64,000 nucleotides of DNA. It comes from Rhynchopus euleeides. Taxonomy: Eukaryota > Euglenozoa > Diplonemea > Diplonemida > Diplonemidae. The notes under the pieces are model-generated. The model ran no database searches, was not told the DNA's origin, and saw only the letters and a program-made list of their open reading frames with translations. How positions within the stretch are numbered: position 1 is the first letter of the stretch; each line of letters begins with the position of its first letter. The stretch lies in assembly GCA_963210315.1 (NCBI GenBank), contig OY723303.1, forward strand, positions 1,302,001 through 1,366,000. The letters run 5' to 3'. Below are positions 36,203 to 45,223 of this stretch, piece by piece. The translations under genes were made by a program, and so were the position numbers.

Positions 36203-39200
36203 ATGAGCCTCGCCTCCCTTTCCGGTGCACCCACGCCGGGGAAGAAGGGCGGGGGCTTCGGCGGCGGACAGGGCGGAGGGCTATCGTCGCTCCCCCTCGA
36301 CGAGCCGCTCGGCAGGGTTGGAGGCGGTTCCTTTTTCAGGGAAGACGACCTCAGCAGCGTTGAAGACCTCCTCAGAGCCGATTCGCCGGAGCTGGCCAGC
36401 CGGCAGCGCTCTGTATCTGCCACCTCCTCGAAGAAGAAGGGCGACAGGGGGCGCGACAAGGAGAAGAAGGGGAAGGCGGATTCAAAGAGCGGCAGCAGGA
36501 GCTCGAAGAGGGACCGCTCTTCTGGCAGCGGGAAGAGGGACAAGGAGAAGAGCAAGGGGAAGAAAGGGAAGGAGGGGAAGGAGAAGAAGAAGAAGGGGAG
36601 CGGGTCTGGCGGGGGGCACACCACCGTCACGACGGAGGGGACCGGGGCGACCACCACCACCGGCACCACGGCTGTGACGGGAACCACCGCTGACCAGGCC
36701 AGCGACAGCTATGACGACGACTTCGATGACCAGGACTTTATCGGGGAGGCGCCTCCTGCCGCTGCTGCTGCTGCGGCTGATTCATATTCGGAGAACTTCG
36801 AGTCGGATGAAGGCGTGCAGGCGGCACAGCTCATTGCGGCACACCAGGCGGCTCTGCTGCAGGAGCAGGCTGAGGCAGCCAAGAGGGAGGCTGCGGAGCG
36901 GCAGGCAGCGACGGAGCGGAAGCGCAAGGCCTGGGAGGCGCAGTTCGGCCGCAACGCGCCTGCCCCTGCCGCCGAGCCTGCCCGGCAGACGGCAGCCTCG
37001 CCGCCGCGCCGCGATCCGGAGTCCCCGCCTGGCATTGCGGAGGGCGGCACGCCGCCCCGGTTCCTCGGGAGCTCGCCGGCTGGCCCCACCGCCGGAATGC
37101 CTGCCGGTGGCGGTGGCCCTGCTGCAGCGGGGGGCGGCACGCCGTCACCCGAGCCGTCGTTCGACAGCGGGACCCTCCCGGTGGAGTCGGAGCTGCACCA
37201 CCACCTCCACCACCAGCAGCAGCACCACCACCACCAGGAGCAGCACCACCGACATCAACACCCCCAGCAGCAGTTTGGCACCCCCCAGGCGCCGGGCACT
37301 GCGGACAGCAGCTTTGCCGCCGCGGCGGCGGCGATGCCAGCGCATTACCGCGACGAGCTGGAGAAGGAGAAGTGGCGTTGGAATAAGGAGATGCTCCGCC
37401 GCCAGCGCCGCGCCCTGGAGAGGAAGAAGCAGCAGATCCTGGCGGATGAGGAGATCGCAGCCTCCGCGGTGATGAAGCGGCTCGCAACGGATGTCAAAGG
37501 GATATTCCAGGAGCTAAACCTCTCCATTGTCGCCGCCGAGAGGGACCGCCACCAGAAGGAAGAGCGATACCGCAAGGAGCGCGAGGCACGCGACAGGGCA
37601 TACTTCGAAGAGCGCGAGGCACGCGACGAGCGGGATCGCCGGGAGCGCCTGAGCCAGGAGGAGCGGTTCTGGAGCAGCCTCGATGCCCAGGAGAGGAAGC
37701 GGCAGGAGGCAGACGCGGAGCGGTTCGCGCGGGAGAGGAAGGAGGGCGACGAGAGGTTCCACACAGAGCTGGAGGACAAGGCGAAGCAGGCGCTGAGGGA
37801 GCGGGAGCACCGCGAGAGCCTTGACAAGCTGGAGAGGGAGAGGCGCGACCAGGAGGATGCGGCGTTCAGGGAGCGTGAGCAGGCGGGGTTTAAGATGCAG
37901 TTGGAGACGTACCAGAGGGCGTCACGCCAGCAGACGGATGAGCTGCAGATGAAAATGCAGTCGGAGATAGAGCATCTCCGTGAGATGCGGCGTGTGGAGG
38001 TGGATAATATGGGGAAGCGCCACACCGATGCCCTGGCAGCGCAGAAGCAGCAGTATGAAGAGTCCATCAAGATCTTCGATGTCCACAAGATTAACGCCGA
38101 AAAGCTTGAGGGGCTCGTTGCGACCCTGCGGGATTCGGTCACCGGGGTGGGTGATCTGCACGACAAGGCGAACGAGGCGTATGCGCAGACCCTCCTCGAC
38201 AGGGAGCAGCACCTCAGCAAGCAGATCCAGCTGCAGGAGGAGATGCAGCGGCAGCTGGAGCGGCAGCGTGACGACCTCGATAAGGAACGGCAGCGCCTTC
38301 AGTCGCTCTACGTCCGCTTCGAGGGGGCGATAACAGGGTTTACGGAGAGGCACAACGAGGAGCTGAGGAACATGCAGGAGGCCCAGGTGCGTGCCAACAA
38401 CATGCGGGATATCGTGGAGGAGCAGCGCATGAAGCACGCCAAGGCGATGAATGCGGAGATGCTGGCTCTCGAGCAGAAGCGGGCCGAGCTGGATGACGAG
38501 CGGATCCGCTGGCTGCAGGAGGTCCAGCAGCAGCGCCTCGACCTGGGGAAGGAGAGGGCGGACGTCACCAAGGTGTTGGAGCAGGTCAGGCGGGAGGAGC
38601 GGGAGCTGAACAGCGCACGGCAGGTGGTGCAGGAGCGTATCGGGGAGACCGCGTCTGAGGCAGCGCAGGTGGGGGAGAAGAAGCGATACATCGAGCAGGA
38701 GTACCGTCGGCTGGAGCAGGTTCGGGATGAGACAACCGCATCTCTGGTGGCGGAGAGGAAGCAGGTTGACGATGCGAAGCGCCAGGTCGAGCTCCTCATG
38801 ATGAAGGTTGCGGAGAGCAGCGAGAAGGCCGCGCAGATGCAATCCGCAGCAACGCACGACCGCGCCCACACCGAGCAGACCAAGGTGGTGTGCGAACAGG
38901 AGAGGCGAAACCTCGACCTCATCCGCAGGAAGGTCGACCACGACAAGCAGCGTGTCCGCGATGACGAAGAACGCCTCCGACGCATCCACACTGAGCACGC
39001 CCGGGGTGATGCTTTTGAAAGGGAACCCAACGCAAGGGCTGATGGATTCGGTGCAGGTGGTGCAGGGGGTGATGGTGGTGGTGGTGGCGGCGGCGGCGTC
39101 GCTGGGGTGCATCACCAGCCCCGGCGGCATGCGGACCCTGCTGTGTTTGGGGCGGGTGGGGGCGAGGCGGAGTCCCGGCGGCCGCGTGTGGACCTCAGTG

Positions 39201-39268
39201 TAGCGGCTCAGGAGCAGCGTGCCTTCCTCCTCTCGATAAAGGAAGACATCGAGCTGGAGCGGGAGTAG
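36203..39268 (+). CDS. Long coiled-coil protein, FBF1-like (ciliary transition-fibre type)
   Basis: 1021 residues. Residues 1-150 are Gly/Ser/Lys-rich. Two acidic motifs follow (SYDDDFDDQDF near 175, SYSENFESDE near 195), the kind common in ciliary proteins. A Pro/Ala linker and a His/Gln-rich run (~331-355) come next. Residues ~381-932 form an almost unbroken coiled coil rich in Arg, Glu and Gln. Blocks such as HKINAEKLEGLV...DLHDKANE and the C-terminal coil order resemble Fas-binding factor 1, a transition-fibre protein at the base of cilia. That assignment is a pattern match only; a generic coiled-coil protein is the alternative. After residue ~935 there is a Gly-rich insert and a short conserved-looking end (FLLSIKEDIELERE). 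The frame is open upstream to 35984; the ATG at 36203 was chosen because its context is repeated in the duplicated leader. Confidence 0.8.
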   Translation: MSLASLSGAPTPGKKGGGFGGGQGGGLSSLPLDEPLGRVGGGSFFREDDLSSVEDLLRADSPELASRQRSVSATSSKKKGDRGRDKEKKGKADSKSGSRSSKRDRSSGSGKRDKEKSKGKKGKEGKEKKKKGSGSGGGHTTVTTEGTGATTTTGTTAVTGTTADQASDSYDDDFDDQDFIGEAPPAAAAAAADSYSENFESDEGVQAAQLIAAHQAALLQEQAEAAKREAAERQAATERKRKAWEAQFGRNAPAPAAEPARQTAASPPRRDPESPPGIAEGGTPPRFLGSSPAGPTAGMPAGGGGPAAAGGGTPSPEPSFDSGTLPVESELHHHLHHQQQHHHHQEQHHRHQHPQQQFGTPQAPGTADSSFAAAAAAMPAHYRDELEKEKWRWNKEMLRRQRRALERKKQQILADEEIAASAVMKRLATDVKGIFQELNLSIVAAERDRHQKEERYRKEREARDRAYFEEREARDERDRRERLSQEERFWSSLDAQERKRQEADAERFARERKEGDERFHTELEDKAKQALREREHRESLDKLERERRDQEDAAFREREQAGFKMQLETYQRASRQQTDELQMKMQSEIEHLREMRRVEVDNMGKRHTDALAAQKQQYEESIKIFDVHKINAEKLEGLVATLRDSVTGVGDLHDKANEAYAQTLLDREQHLSKQIQLQEEMQRQLERQRDDLDKERQRLQSLYVRFEGAITGFTERHNEELRNMQEAQVRANNMRDIVEEQRMKHAKAMNAEMLALEQKRAELDDERIRWLQEVQQQRLDLGKERADVTKVLEQVRREERELNSARQVVQERIGETASEAAQVGEKKRYIEQEYRRLEQVRDETTASLVAERKQVDDAKRQVELLMMKVAESSEKAAQMQSAATHDRAHTEQTKVVCEQERRNLDLIRRKVDHDKQRVRDDEERLRRIHTEHARGDAFEREPNARADGFGAGGAGGDGGGGGGGGVAGVHHQPRRHADPAVFGAGGGEAESRRPRVDLSVAAQEQRAFLLSIKEDIELERE

Positions 39269-39296
39269 AGGGGACGGGGGGGGGGGGGGTGGCCTA

Positions 39297-40113
39297 CTGT
39301 GTTCCCAGGCCTGTCGCTAACTTTTCGATTTTGCAGATTTGGTGGGTTGACGCTCCTGTTTTGGGGGGGGATCAGGGGGGAAAACACTAGGGGTCAATTT
39401 TTCTCGCGCGCGCTTCGCGCGCGCTCGTGTTGTTCCCAAATTTTCCCATCGGTGGACCACTAGGTGGGCACGGTGTGAGGCGCTGGGTTCCTTCCGTGGT
39501 TCCTCTCCCGCTCGCGCCGTCGGGTGCCGGAGGAAACCAAAAAAATGGCTTTCGGGACCATGATTTCGACGCTGCCCCCTGATATGCCACGGCCGTCAAA
39601 GCGCAAGGACTTGGTTACTAGACGGGCACGCGAGATGGGGGGTCTGGGGGGCAGAGCCCCCCAGCCGCCGGAGGCCACGGTAGTGAACATCTGTTCATTG
39701 TGGGCGTACAGATTCTGTGTGAGTTGGCTGCGCCCCCTGAGGCGACTGGGAGAGGCGCGTCGGTTCCCGGCAGCCGCCGGAGGCCACGGTAGTGAGCATC
39801 TGTTCCTGCAAAACCATACTCTCTTCGACGTCGACCCAGTGAAAGTGGGTTGACGCTTGGTCGACGCTTGGTGAGCGTCGACCCAGTGTAACCGGGCCAA
39901 CGCTAGGTTAGCGTCGACCCAGTGCAATAAATGGGTTGACGCTTGGTCCAGGCTTGAATGGCAACCCAGTTCCACTGGGTCGACGCTCCAAGCCTCGACC
40001 AAGCGTCAACCCAGTCCACTGGGTCGACGCTGGGTCGACGCTTTTTTATGGGGGGGGAAACCTCAAATCACTGGGTCGACGGTCGACGCTTAGCGACATG
40101 CCTGCTGTGTTCC
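39297..40113. mobile_element. TIR transposon D1 with 9-bp target duplication
   Basis: The element proper is 39306-40104 (799 bp). The left end CAGGCCTGTCGCTAA and right end TTAGCGACATGCCTG are 15-bp inverted repeats with one mismatch. CTGTGTTCC (39297-39305 and 40105-40113) is an exact adjacent 9-bp target duplication. There is no transposase. The interior has a GCGCGCG-CTT-CGCGCGC hairpin near 39403, a GGAGCC-rich module at 39636-39696, a shortened copy at 39770-39808, and a cluster of GTCGACGC/GCGTCGAC palindromic words from 39829 to 40090. It is inserted 37 bases after the stop of the FBF1-like gene. A second copy is D2. Confidence 0.92.
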
Positions 40114-40341
40114 TTTCCAGAGAGGGGGGGGGGGGAAGGTAAATGTCACCGGGTGTGGTGTTTGTTCTTCTTTGAGAGAATGCCCCAACCAACCCCCCTC
40201 CCTGCCTGGCCTTACAGAGTTGGGCGCGGGTGTTAGGGTGGTGGGACCACCCACACACTGCACCCCGCCCCCCCCCCCCCCTTCCTCCACACCCTCCCGT
40301 TGTGCATTGATCTGCCTTGTACAACATATCTGGTGTAGTGA

Positions 40342-40410
40342 CTACAAAAAGGACTAACATTGCGAGAAGGTGCTGGGAGATTTACTTTTCCATTCCCTCT
40401 CGACGATCAA
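40342..40410 (+). repeat. Dispersed repeat R3, copy 2
   Basis: Closely matches 30473-30540 and, in its second half, 49329-49375. The match to the latter extends through TCAAACCCC. Confidence 0.75.
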
Positions 40411-41293
40411 ACCCCCCCTTCCTCCCCTTTCCCCACACCGCGTGTCTAAAAAGGTGGCCACGGTGTGGCTGCATTTTGTTGGAGTTTGAAATAAAGGCTG
40501 TTCTTTTGCGCCAAAATGTTCTGCAATCCCCCCCCCTCAACCCCCTTCCCTCTCCCCTGCAAGGCGTCAGTAGGGTCTGCGGAGGGCTGAGGCAGTGGAG
40601 GTGTTATCGGAGAGAGAGAGAGATAGATATCTCAGTGTGACCTACACGAGGCAAAACTGAGCAAAAAGTATTCTTGTGCGACACACTGGGGGCCTTCGCT
40701 ACCAAGTGTTGACTGAGTGAGCCACGGCCCACTTCCCCTCACTGGCTGACGAGCTGTGACGAGCAGTGACTGGTAGCGACGGCCCCCACTGTGTCTGAGA
40801 TACCTTGGGTGTGTGGGGTGAGGGGGAGGCACATGGCACACACACCATACATAAAGAGAGAAGGGCTGCAAAGCCAGCCAACACAGCTCTGGCCAATAGA
40901 TAGGCTGGTGTGCTTTCCGCCACACCAACTAGAATTAGAGTGGTGTCATCCAAGAGGGGATTGTGCGGTTCCAGTGCGTGCGGAGGGGGGGGTGGGGGGG
41001 GTGGGGAGTGGGCAGTGGTGTGCAGCGGAGTGCCCATCGGAGGGGTGGGACGGTGGACCCTCCCCCCCCCCCCCCCCTCCGCCCCCTCGGCCTAGATGAT
41101 GAGATTTTAAGGTGGAGACGAAACGAAGCCCCAGCCCTCATCACCACCTCCCCCACCCCCCCCCCCCCCCCCCCCACCCTCATTCTCATACATTGTGTTG
41201 ATTTTGTCGACACCGACACAACCGACGCAGAAGCCGTCAGGGTCTCGTGGCAATTTGCTGTTCCCGCTGCGCTGGCGCGGGACAAGATCTCAG

Positions 41294-41350
41294 ACACACC
41301 CTGCATAACGAGTGACGGGGAGATCCGCCCTTGTCGACTCCTCCCCCTAC
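41294..41350 (+). repeat. Dispersed repeat R2, copy 2
   Basis: Shares ACACACCCTGCATAACGAGTGA and GGGAGATC with 5423-5489. Its upstream GATCTCAGACACA resembles the copy near 58370-58412. Confidence 0.6.
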
Positions 41351-41451
41351 CCCCTCCCCCTCCCCGCCCTAGGGAGGACGAGGAGACCCTCAGGGGGGTG
41401 GGAGGCAGGGGGTGGGGCGGCTGGGGAGTGCACAAGGTGCCATCTGGGGCG

Positions 41452-41637
41452 ATGGCCGAACCCACCGCAAGGGTGCTATGGGCTGCCGCAGCCGTTGCAT
41501 CCGCAGCAGGCGTGGGTTATCTGGCTGGCATTCCGTATGCCTTGGATGCCGCTGGTGTTGCTCTGCTGCACTCCGTCGTGGTGCTGCCGCTGCTGACCGG
41601 GTCGGTTGAGGAGCCGTACACCGCACGCAGGCACTGA
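41452..41637 (+). CDS. Small two-helix membrane protein (61 aa)
   Basis: A 61-residue frame with two hydrophobic Ala/Val/Leu-rich segments (about 8-26 and 33-50) and a charged end, VEEPYTARRH. Size and layout suit a small mitochondrial inner-membrane subunit, but no family is recognised. The ATG follows a GGGG-rich stretch and an AAGGTGCC context. It lies ~460 bases before the next + strand gene. Chance origin in GC-rich DNA cannot be ruled out. Confidence 0.45.
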   Translation: MAEPTARVLWAAAAVASAAGVGYLAGIPYALDAAGVALLHSVVVLPLLTGSVEEPYTARRH

Positions 41638-42103
41638 GTCATGGGCTTTGTCTTGTGTGATGGGAAATGGAGGTCTTGTGGTACACCCCCTTCACCCCTG
41701 GCGACAACTGGCCATGCCATATTCGTGGATAAAAAATCTGAGCACGCTTGAGCCACGGCACATCGCCGGCAGCATTCCTGATACGGTAAAACCCCACCCC
41801 CCACCCGGGTTTCCCCCAGCAACACGACCCTCGGGGAAGGGTTGTTGTTGTGCCCACCACCCCACCCCCCCTCCCCCCGGCCTGCCCCTGTTTGTCGTGC
41901 CATATCCCGGATCCCGCTATGCATATCTTGCCTTTACCGTTGCCCCCTGCCCCCCACCCCCACCCCCACCCCCACCCACCCAACACACAAGAGAAGAGGT
42001 GCCTCTGCCCCTCTCCTCCAGAACACAGGACAAGGTACTACACAAGAGACCTGCTATCCTGCAGTCAAGATATTCCCCCCCTGCCTTGCAGACAGCCGGC
42101 ACA
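41638..42103. other. Intergenic spacer with candidate trans-splice acceptor
   Basis: No gene seen. (CCCCCA)n-like DNA lies near 41945-41985. The segment ends CCCCCCCTGCCTTGCAG (AG at 42090-42091), then ACAGCCGGCACA before the ATG at 42104. That is a good example of the pyrimidine-tract plus AG arrangement before gene starts in this window. Confidence 0.45.
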
Positions 42104-42625
42104 ATGTCTGGCCCCCTCGTGCCCCTGTCTGCAAGCGGGCGGCGGAGGCTGCTGTCTCGTGAGCTCGCCAATATGGTGAACTCTGTGGCATCCACAGTGA
42201 ATGTGTTCTGCGGCGTGCTTGCCGACATGGGAAACGACCGTGTCGTAGCGGGGGTGGACCTCAGCGGCGACGCGGTGGTGACGGAGGCTGTGGAGGAGCT
42301 GGTGTCGCTCTGCGTAGTGCAGCAGACGTGCGATGCGTGTCCCTTCGGCGACGCCGACGATCCGCCGCTGCAACAGGCATACCGGGATGCCCACAACGCC
42401 CTCTCCCACGTCGCCTCCGACCTGCTCAAGTCAGCAGAGATATCGAACCTCCACGCCGGCAAGCTTGCCCACGCCGTGTCTTCCCTCAAGTCTTGGGTGG
42501 AGTCGGCGGAGCGCACCTTCAGCACAGCCAGCACGTCCGAAGCACCCCCGGGCACCGCCTCCCCGCCCGCCGAGGGCACCGCAGGTGCGCCTGCAGCCCC
42601 TGGGGCAGTGGAGGCTGCAGCGTAG
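42104..42625 (+). CDS. Small helical protein of unknown function
   Basis: 173 residues, not recognised. Residues 10-135 are predicted helices (for example RELANMVNSVASTVNVFCGVLAD and ISNLHAGKLAHAVSSLKSWVESAE), followed by a Pro/Ala/Gly-rich tail. No signal peptide or membrane span. The helical-bundle look recalls small subunits of tethering or adaptor complexes, but this is not evidence of identity. The start is supported by TTGCAG 12 bases upstream. The stop is TAG. Confidence 0.65.
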   Translation: MSGPLVPLSASGRRRLLSRELANMVNSVASTVNVFCGVLADMGNDRVVAGVDLSGDAVVTEAVEELVSLCVVQQTCDACPFGDADDPPLQQAYRDAHNALSHVASDLLKSAEISNLHAGKLAHAVSSLKSWVESAERTFSTASTSEAPPGTASPPAEGTAGAPAAPGAVEAAA

Positions 42626-43301
42626 CGGTGTTGATCCCCCCCCCTCCCCCTCGCTTTTCCAAGCCAGGTGGAGGTGGAGTGGGTTGGCAGGAGTTAGGGG
42701 GTGTGTGTGTGTGGTGACAGTGGAGATCACATCAAGAGCAAGTGCTCGGTGTGTGTCTACACTAATATAAAAATATTCACGTGTGTGTGTGTGTGGGGGG
42801 GGGGGGTTGTACTGTCTAGATCTGAATAAGTATACAGGGCAGGAACGCCCCACCCGTATCCCCCCCCCCCTTTTCCCCCCTCCCCCGCGTGTGGATTTTT
42901 AATACCGTGGAAAAACCAATTCTACATTCTACTCTTTACCCCCCCCCCCCTTTCCCCCCCGGGTTATACTGAAGGGGCCTCCTGTGTGTCGGCGGGTGGG
43001 GGGCTGGGGCTAATCCGCCTGTCCACTTTCCATCTTCACCTCGGCTCTGGCACGCTCGGCGTGCCTCGCTCACACTTCAGCGAGGAGGGGACGAATTGGA
43101 GAGTGTGGGTGGTGGGGCACCTCCTTCCACACACCCCATTCACCACCCCCACACGCCGGACCCAGGTATTTTCCACAGCACAGCAGGCGAAACCTCCAAG
43201 CGGGTGAGAGCTTCTGCATCTCCTCTCTTCCTGCCTCCCGCCCCCCCCCGTCTCCCTTTTGAATCCCAATCTTCCAGGGAGAGGGGACAACAAAACACAG
43301 A
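42626..43301. other. Intergenic spacer
   Basis: No gene seen. GT microsatellite and G-run (42780-42806), C-runs (42858-42872, 42940-42960), then a pyrimidine stretch before the ATG at 43302. Confidence 0.5.
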
Positions 43302-43748
43302 ATGGCGGGTGTTGTCAACGTGCGAAAAAACATCCTTGTGAAGTCGGGCTACCGCGACCTCGCCCACTGGGTAGAGGACCCGTCCCACGTCTACATCGGG
43401 AGGGACATGACGCGGTATGTCCCTGGCGCTGTGGGGAGCAAATGGGGCAACCCCTTCCCGGCGAAGAAGCATGGGCGGGAAGAGTCGATCCGACTCTACG
43501 CGGAGCACATCCAGAAGTCGGGCTACGACCTGAGTGAGCTGCGCGGGAAGGTGCTCGGCTGCTGGTGTAAGCCGGAGCCGTGCCACGGCGACACGCTGAT
43601 GCGCCTGGTGCGGGAGATGGACGGCGCAGGGGATGATGTCACCGACACTACCCCACCCCCCTCCGCACCCGCGGAGGCCCCGGCAAACGCTATGGGTGCA
43701 CCACCGCCGACGAAGCCGAAGCCGAAGAAGAAGTCGAGGCTGCAATAG
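43302..43748 (+). CDS. DUF4326-domain protein
   Basis: 148 residues. Residues ~28-108 match the DUF4326 family: VYIGR, KWGNPFP, a GREESI...Y stretch, L.GK.LGCWC and CKPEPCHGDTLMRLV. The conserved Cys/His set (CWCKPEPCH) is intact. The biochemical role of this domain is unknown; it occurs in phages, bacteria and scattered eukaryotes, so horizontal origin is possible. A Pro/Ala linker and a basic end (KPKPKKKSRLQ) follow, possibly a nuclear or nucleic-acid-contact tail. Single exon, TAG stop. Confidence 0.88.
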   Translation: MAGVVNVRKNILVKSGYRDLAHWVEDPSHVYIGRDMTRYVPGAVGSKWGNPFPAKKHGREESIRLYAEHIQKSGYDLSELRGKVLGCWCKPEPCHGDTLMRLVREMDGAGDDVTDTTPPPSAPAEAPANAMGAPPPTKPKPKKKSRLQ

Positions 43749-44450
43749 AATGGGGACTGGCATTACCCCGTCTCAACTTACACCCCAGGACGGTAGCCCT
43801 TGATTTGCAGGTTCCCGCACTGAGGAGGAGGGGGGGGAGGGGTGTCGAGATTCTTCTTGTTTTGCTCGTTTTAAAATCCCCGTTCTGACGGCTATGCTGC
43901 GCTCTTGGGGTGTGTCTTGTCAGGGCGGCGTGCTTACCTATAGGCCACCGACGCTTTCCAAAAAGATTCACGACTCACGTGTGTATGGGTGTGGCGCAAG
44001 GTCAAGTTGCTGCATCTCTGCGTCAGCCCCGTCTCTCATCCTGGAAACCATCCATCTGCATCCAAGTGGTTCCAAATTCATATCCGCCATGCGTGGCTGT
44101 GCCTGATGTGGCTGCGGTGTGAGTTACCCTCACCCTCCCCACCCGCATCGGCCCCCCTTGTCCGACACATATTCACGTCACTTTCCCCCAGTTTCCCCTT
44201 TGAATGGCTTTTCCCTGCCGGCAGCGATGATTGTCCCTAACCTTCTCTTCAATCCATGCTGTGCGGATGCGTTGTGACTTGTGAGGGCGCCATGCCATAC
44301 CGCTGATGTGCATGCCACACACACCCTGTTGGCCATCGAGTCAGCAGCCCGTCTTTGCGGCGATGCAAACTCTGAAGGGCGAGGAACAGCCAAATGGTGC
44401 ACCCCAACCCGGAACCCCCCCCCCCCCCCCCCCGACCCCGACCCCGCACC
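43749..44450. other. Intergenic spacer
   Basis: No gene recognised. It ends in a long C-run (44416-44433) next to transposon C. Confidence 0.5.
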
Positions 44451-44963
44451 CCTTCCTCCCAGGGCAATTCCTAACTATCGACCCATCGACCCACCGAATT
44501 TCCCCCCCCCCCCCCACTTTTTCCATCGACCCACCGACCCACCGAATTTCTGGGTCGATGGGTTGATGGGTCGAGGGGATCGCTTCCGCCCCTGCTTCCG
44601 GTACGCAGTTTTGTGCTCATTGCACTGCGCCTTCTGCACGTCGGAGAGCGTGTGACCCTTGGTCCCGTCGACGAGGCGCTTCCATCTCTTGGCCGAAGTG
44701 ACTGACTGGTCGTGCTCGGGTGCGTTGGAAGCGTTGTTGGCTTGGTCGTTCGATGCATTTGCAGCTTGGTTGCTGGCTTGGTTGTTCGATGACGGGTTGG
44801 AGGCGAGGTTGTCTTCCGACTCGGTGTCCTCATCGTCGCTCTCCAGGGGGGGGGGGGGCAGGGCGCTGGCCCCGCCCGCGCTCCCTGACCCTTGCCCAGC
44901 GGATGCTGGTGCCGCGTCGCACATCGTCGGCCTGGAAAGTTAGGAATACCCCTGCCTTCCTCC
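44451..44963. mobile_element. TIR transposon C with 9-bp target duplication
   Basis: The element proper is 44460-44954 (495 bp). The left end CAGGGCAATTCCTAACTATC and the reverse complement of the right end CAGGGGTATTCCTAACTTTC agree at 17 of 20 positions. CCTTCCTCC (44451-44459 and 44955-44963) is an exact adjacent 9-bp target duplication. Inside the left end are inverted GGGTCGATGGG / CCCATCGACCC words resembling the GGGTCGACGC words of the D elements. The rest is filled by a minus-strand coding-like frame. Confidence 0.85.
44475..44924 (-). pseudogene. Minus-strand coding-like cargo of transposon C
   Basis: A 149-residue open frame on the minus strand. It starts with an acidic Ser/Asp/Glu segment, then an Asn/Gln/Ala-rich stretch, then a basic part, AKRWKRLVDGTKGHTLSDVQK with AYRKQGRKR, that looks like genuine protein. 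The last ~35 codons run into repeat sequence of the element end. No family recognised. It may be a captured gene piece or the remnant of an element-encoded protein. Confidence 0.4.
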
Positions 44964-45223
44964 CCCGAAGCGCAGATTGTGGGAAGGCTTTTGGGGCTCT
45001 CTCTCCCTGTCTCACCCACCGGTGGGCTATGCCTCACGAATTGCCTCTCTTCCAATCAAAGCTGTGTGCATGCGTGACAGTGGAGGCAAGACCAGAGCTC
45101 GCTCGGTGCGTCCTACGCTAAATTGAAAAGGTTAACGCGCGCGTGTGTGCAGTGGGAAGACGCCCACAGAACGGGGGACACACAGCCCCACGACAGGCCG
45201 CAACCGCCCCCCTCTCCCCCACG
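44964..45223. other. Leader region of the cytidine deaminase gene with repeat R4
   Basis: No gene. It contains repeat R4 copy 2 (45070-45134) and a (GT)-rich stretch. The reading frame of the deaminase is open back to 45143, but the ATG at 45224 fits family length better. Confidence 0.5.
45070..45134 (+). repeat. Short dispersed repeat R4, copy 2
   Basis: The inverted counterpart of 36003-36066, with shared GAGCTCGCTCGGTGCGTCCTAC and a similar AAAA.GGTTAAC end. Confidence 0.7.

Larger units (their letters stand above)
40114..41451. other. Intergenic region
   Basis: No gene seen before 41452. It contains repeat R3 (40342-40410), an R2 copy (41294-41350) and some of the longest C-runs in the window (40267-40281, 41063-41079, 41157-41175). 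Confidence 0.5.
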
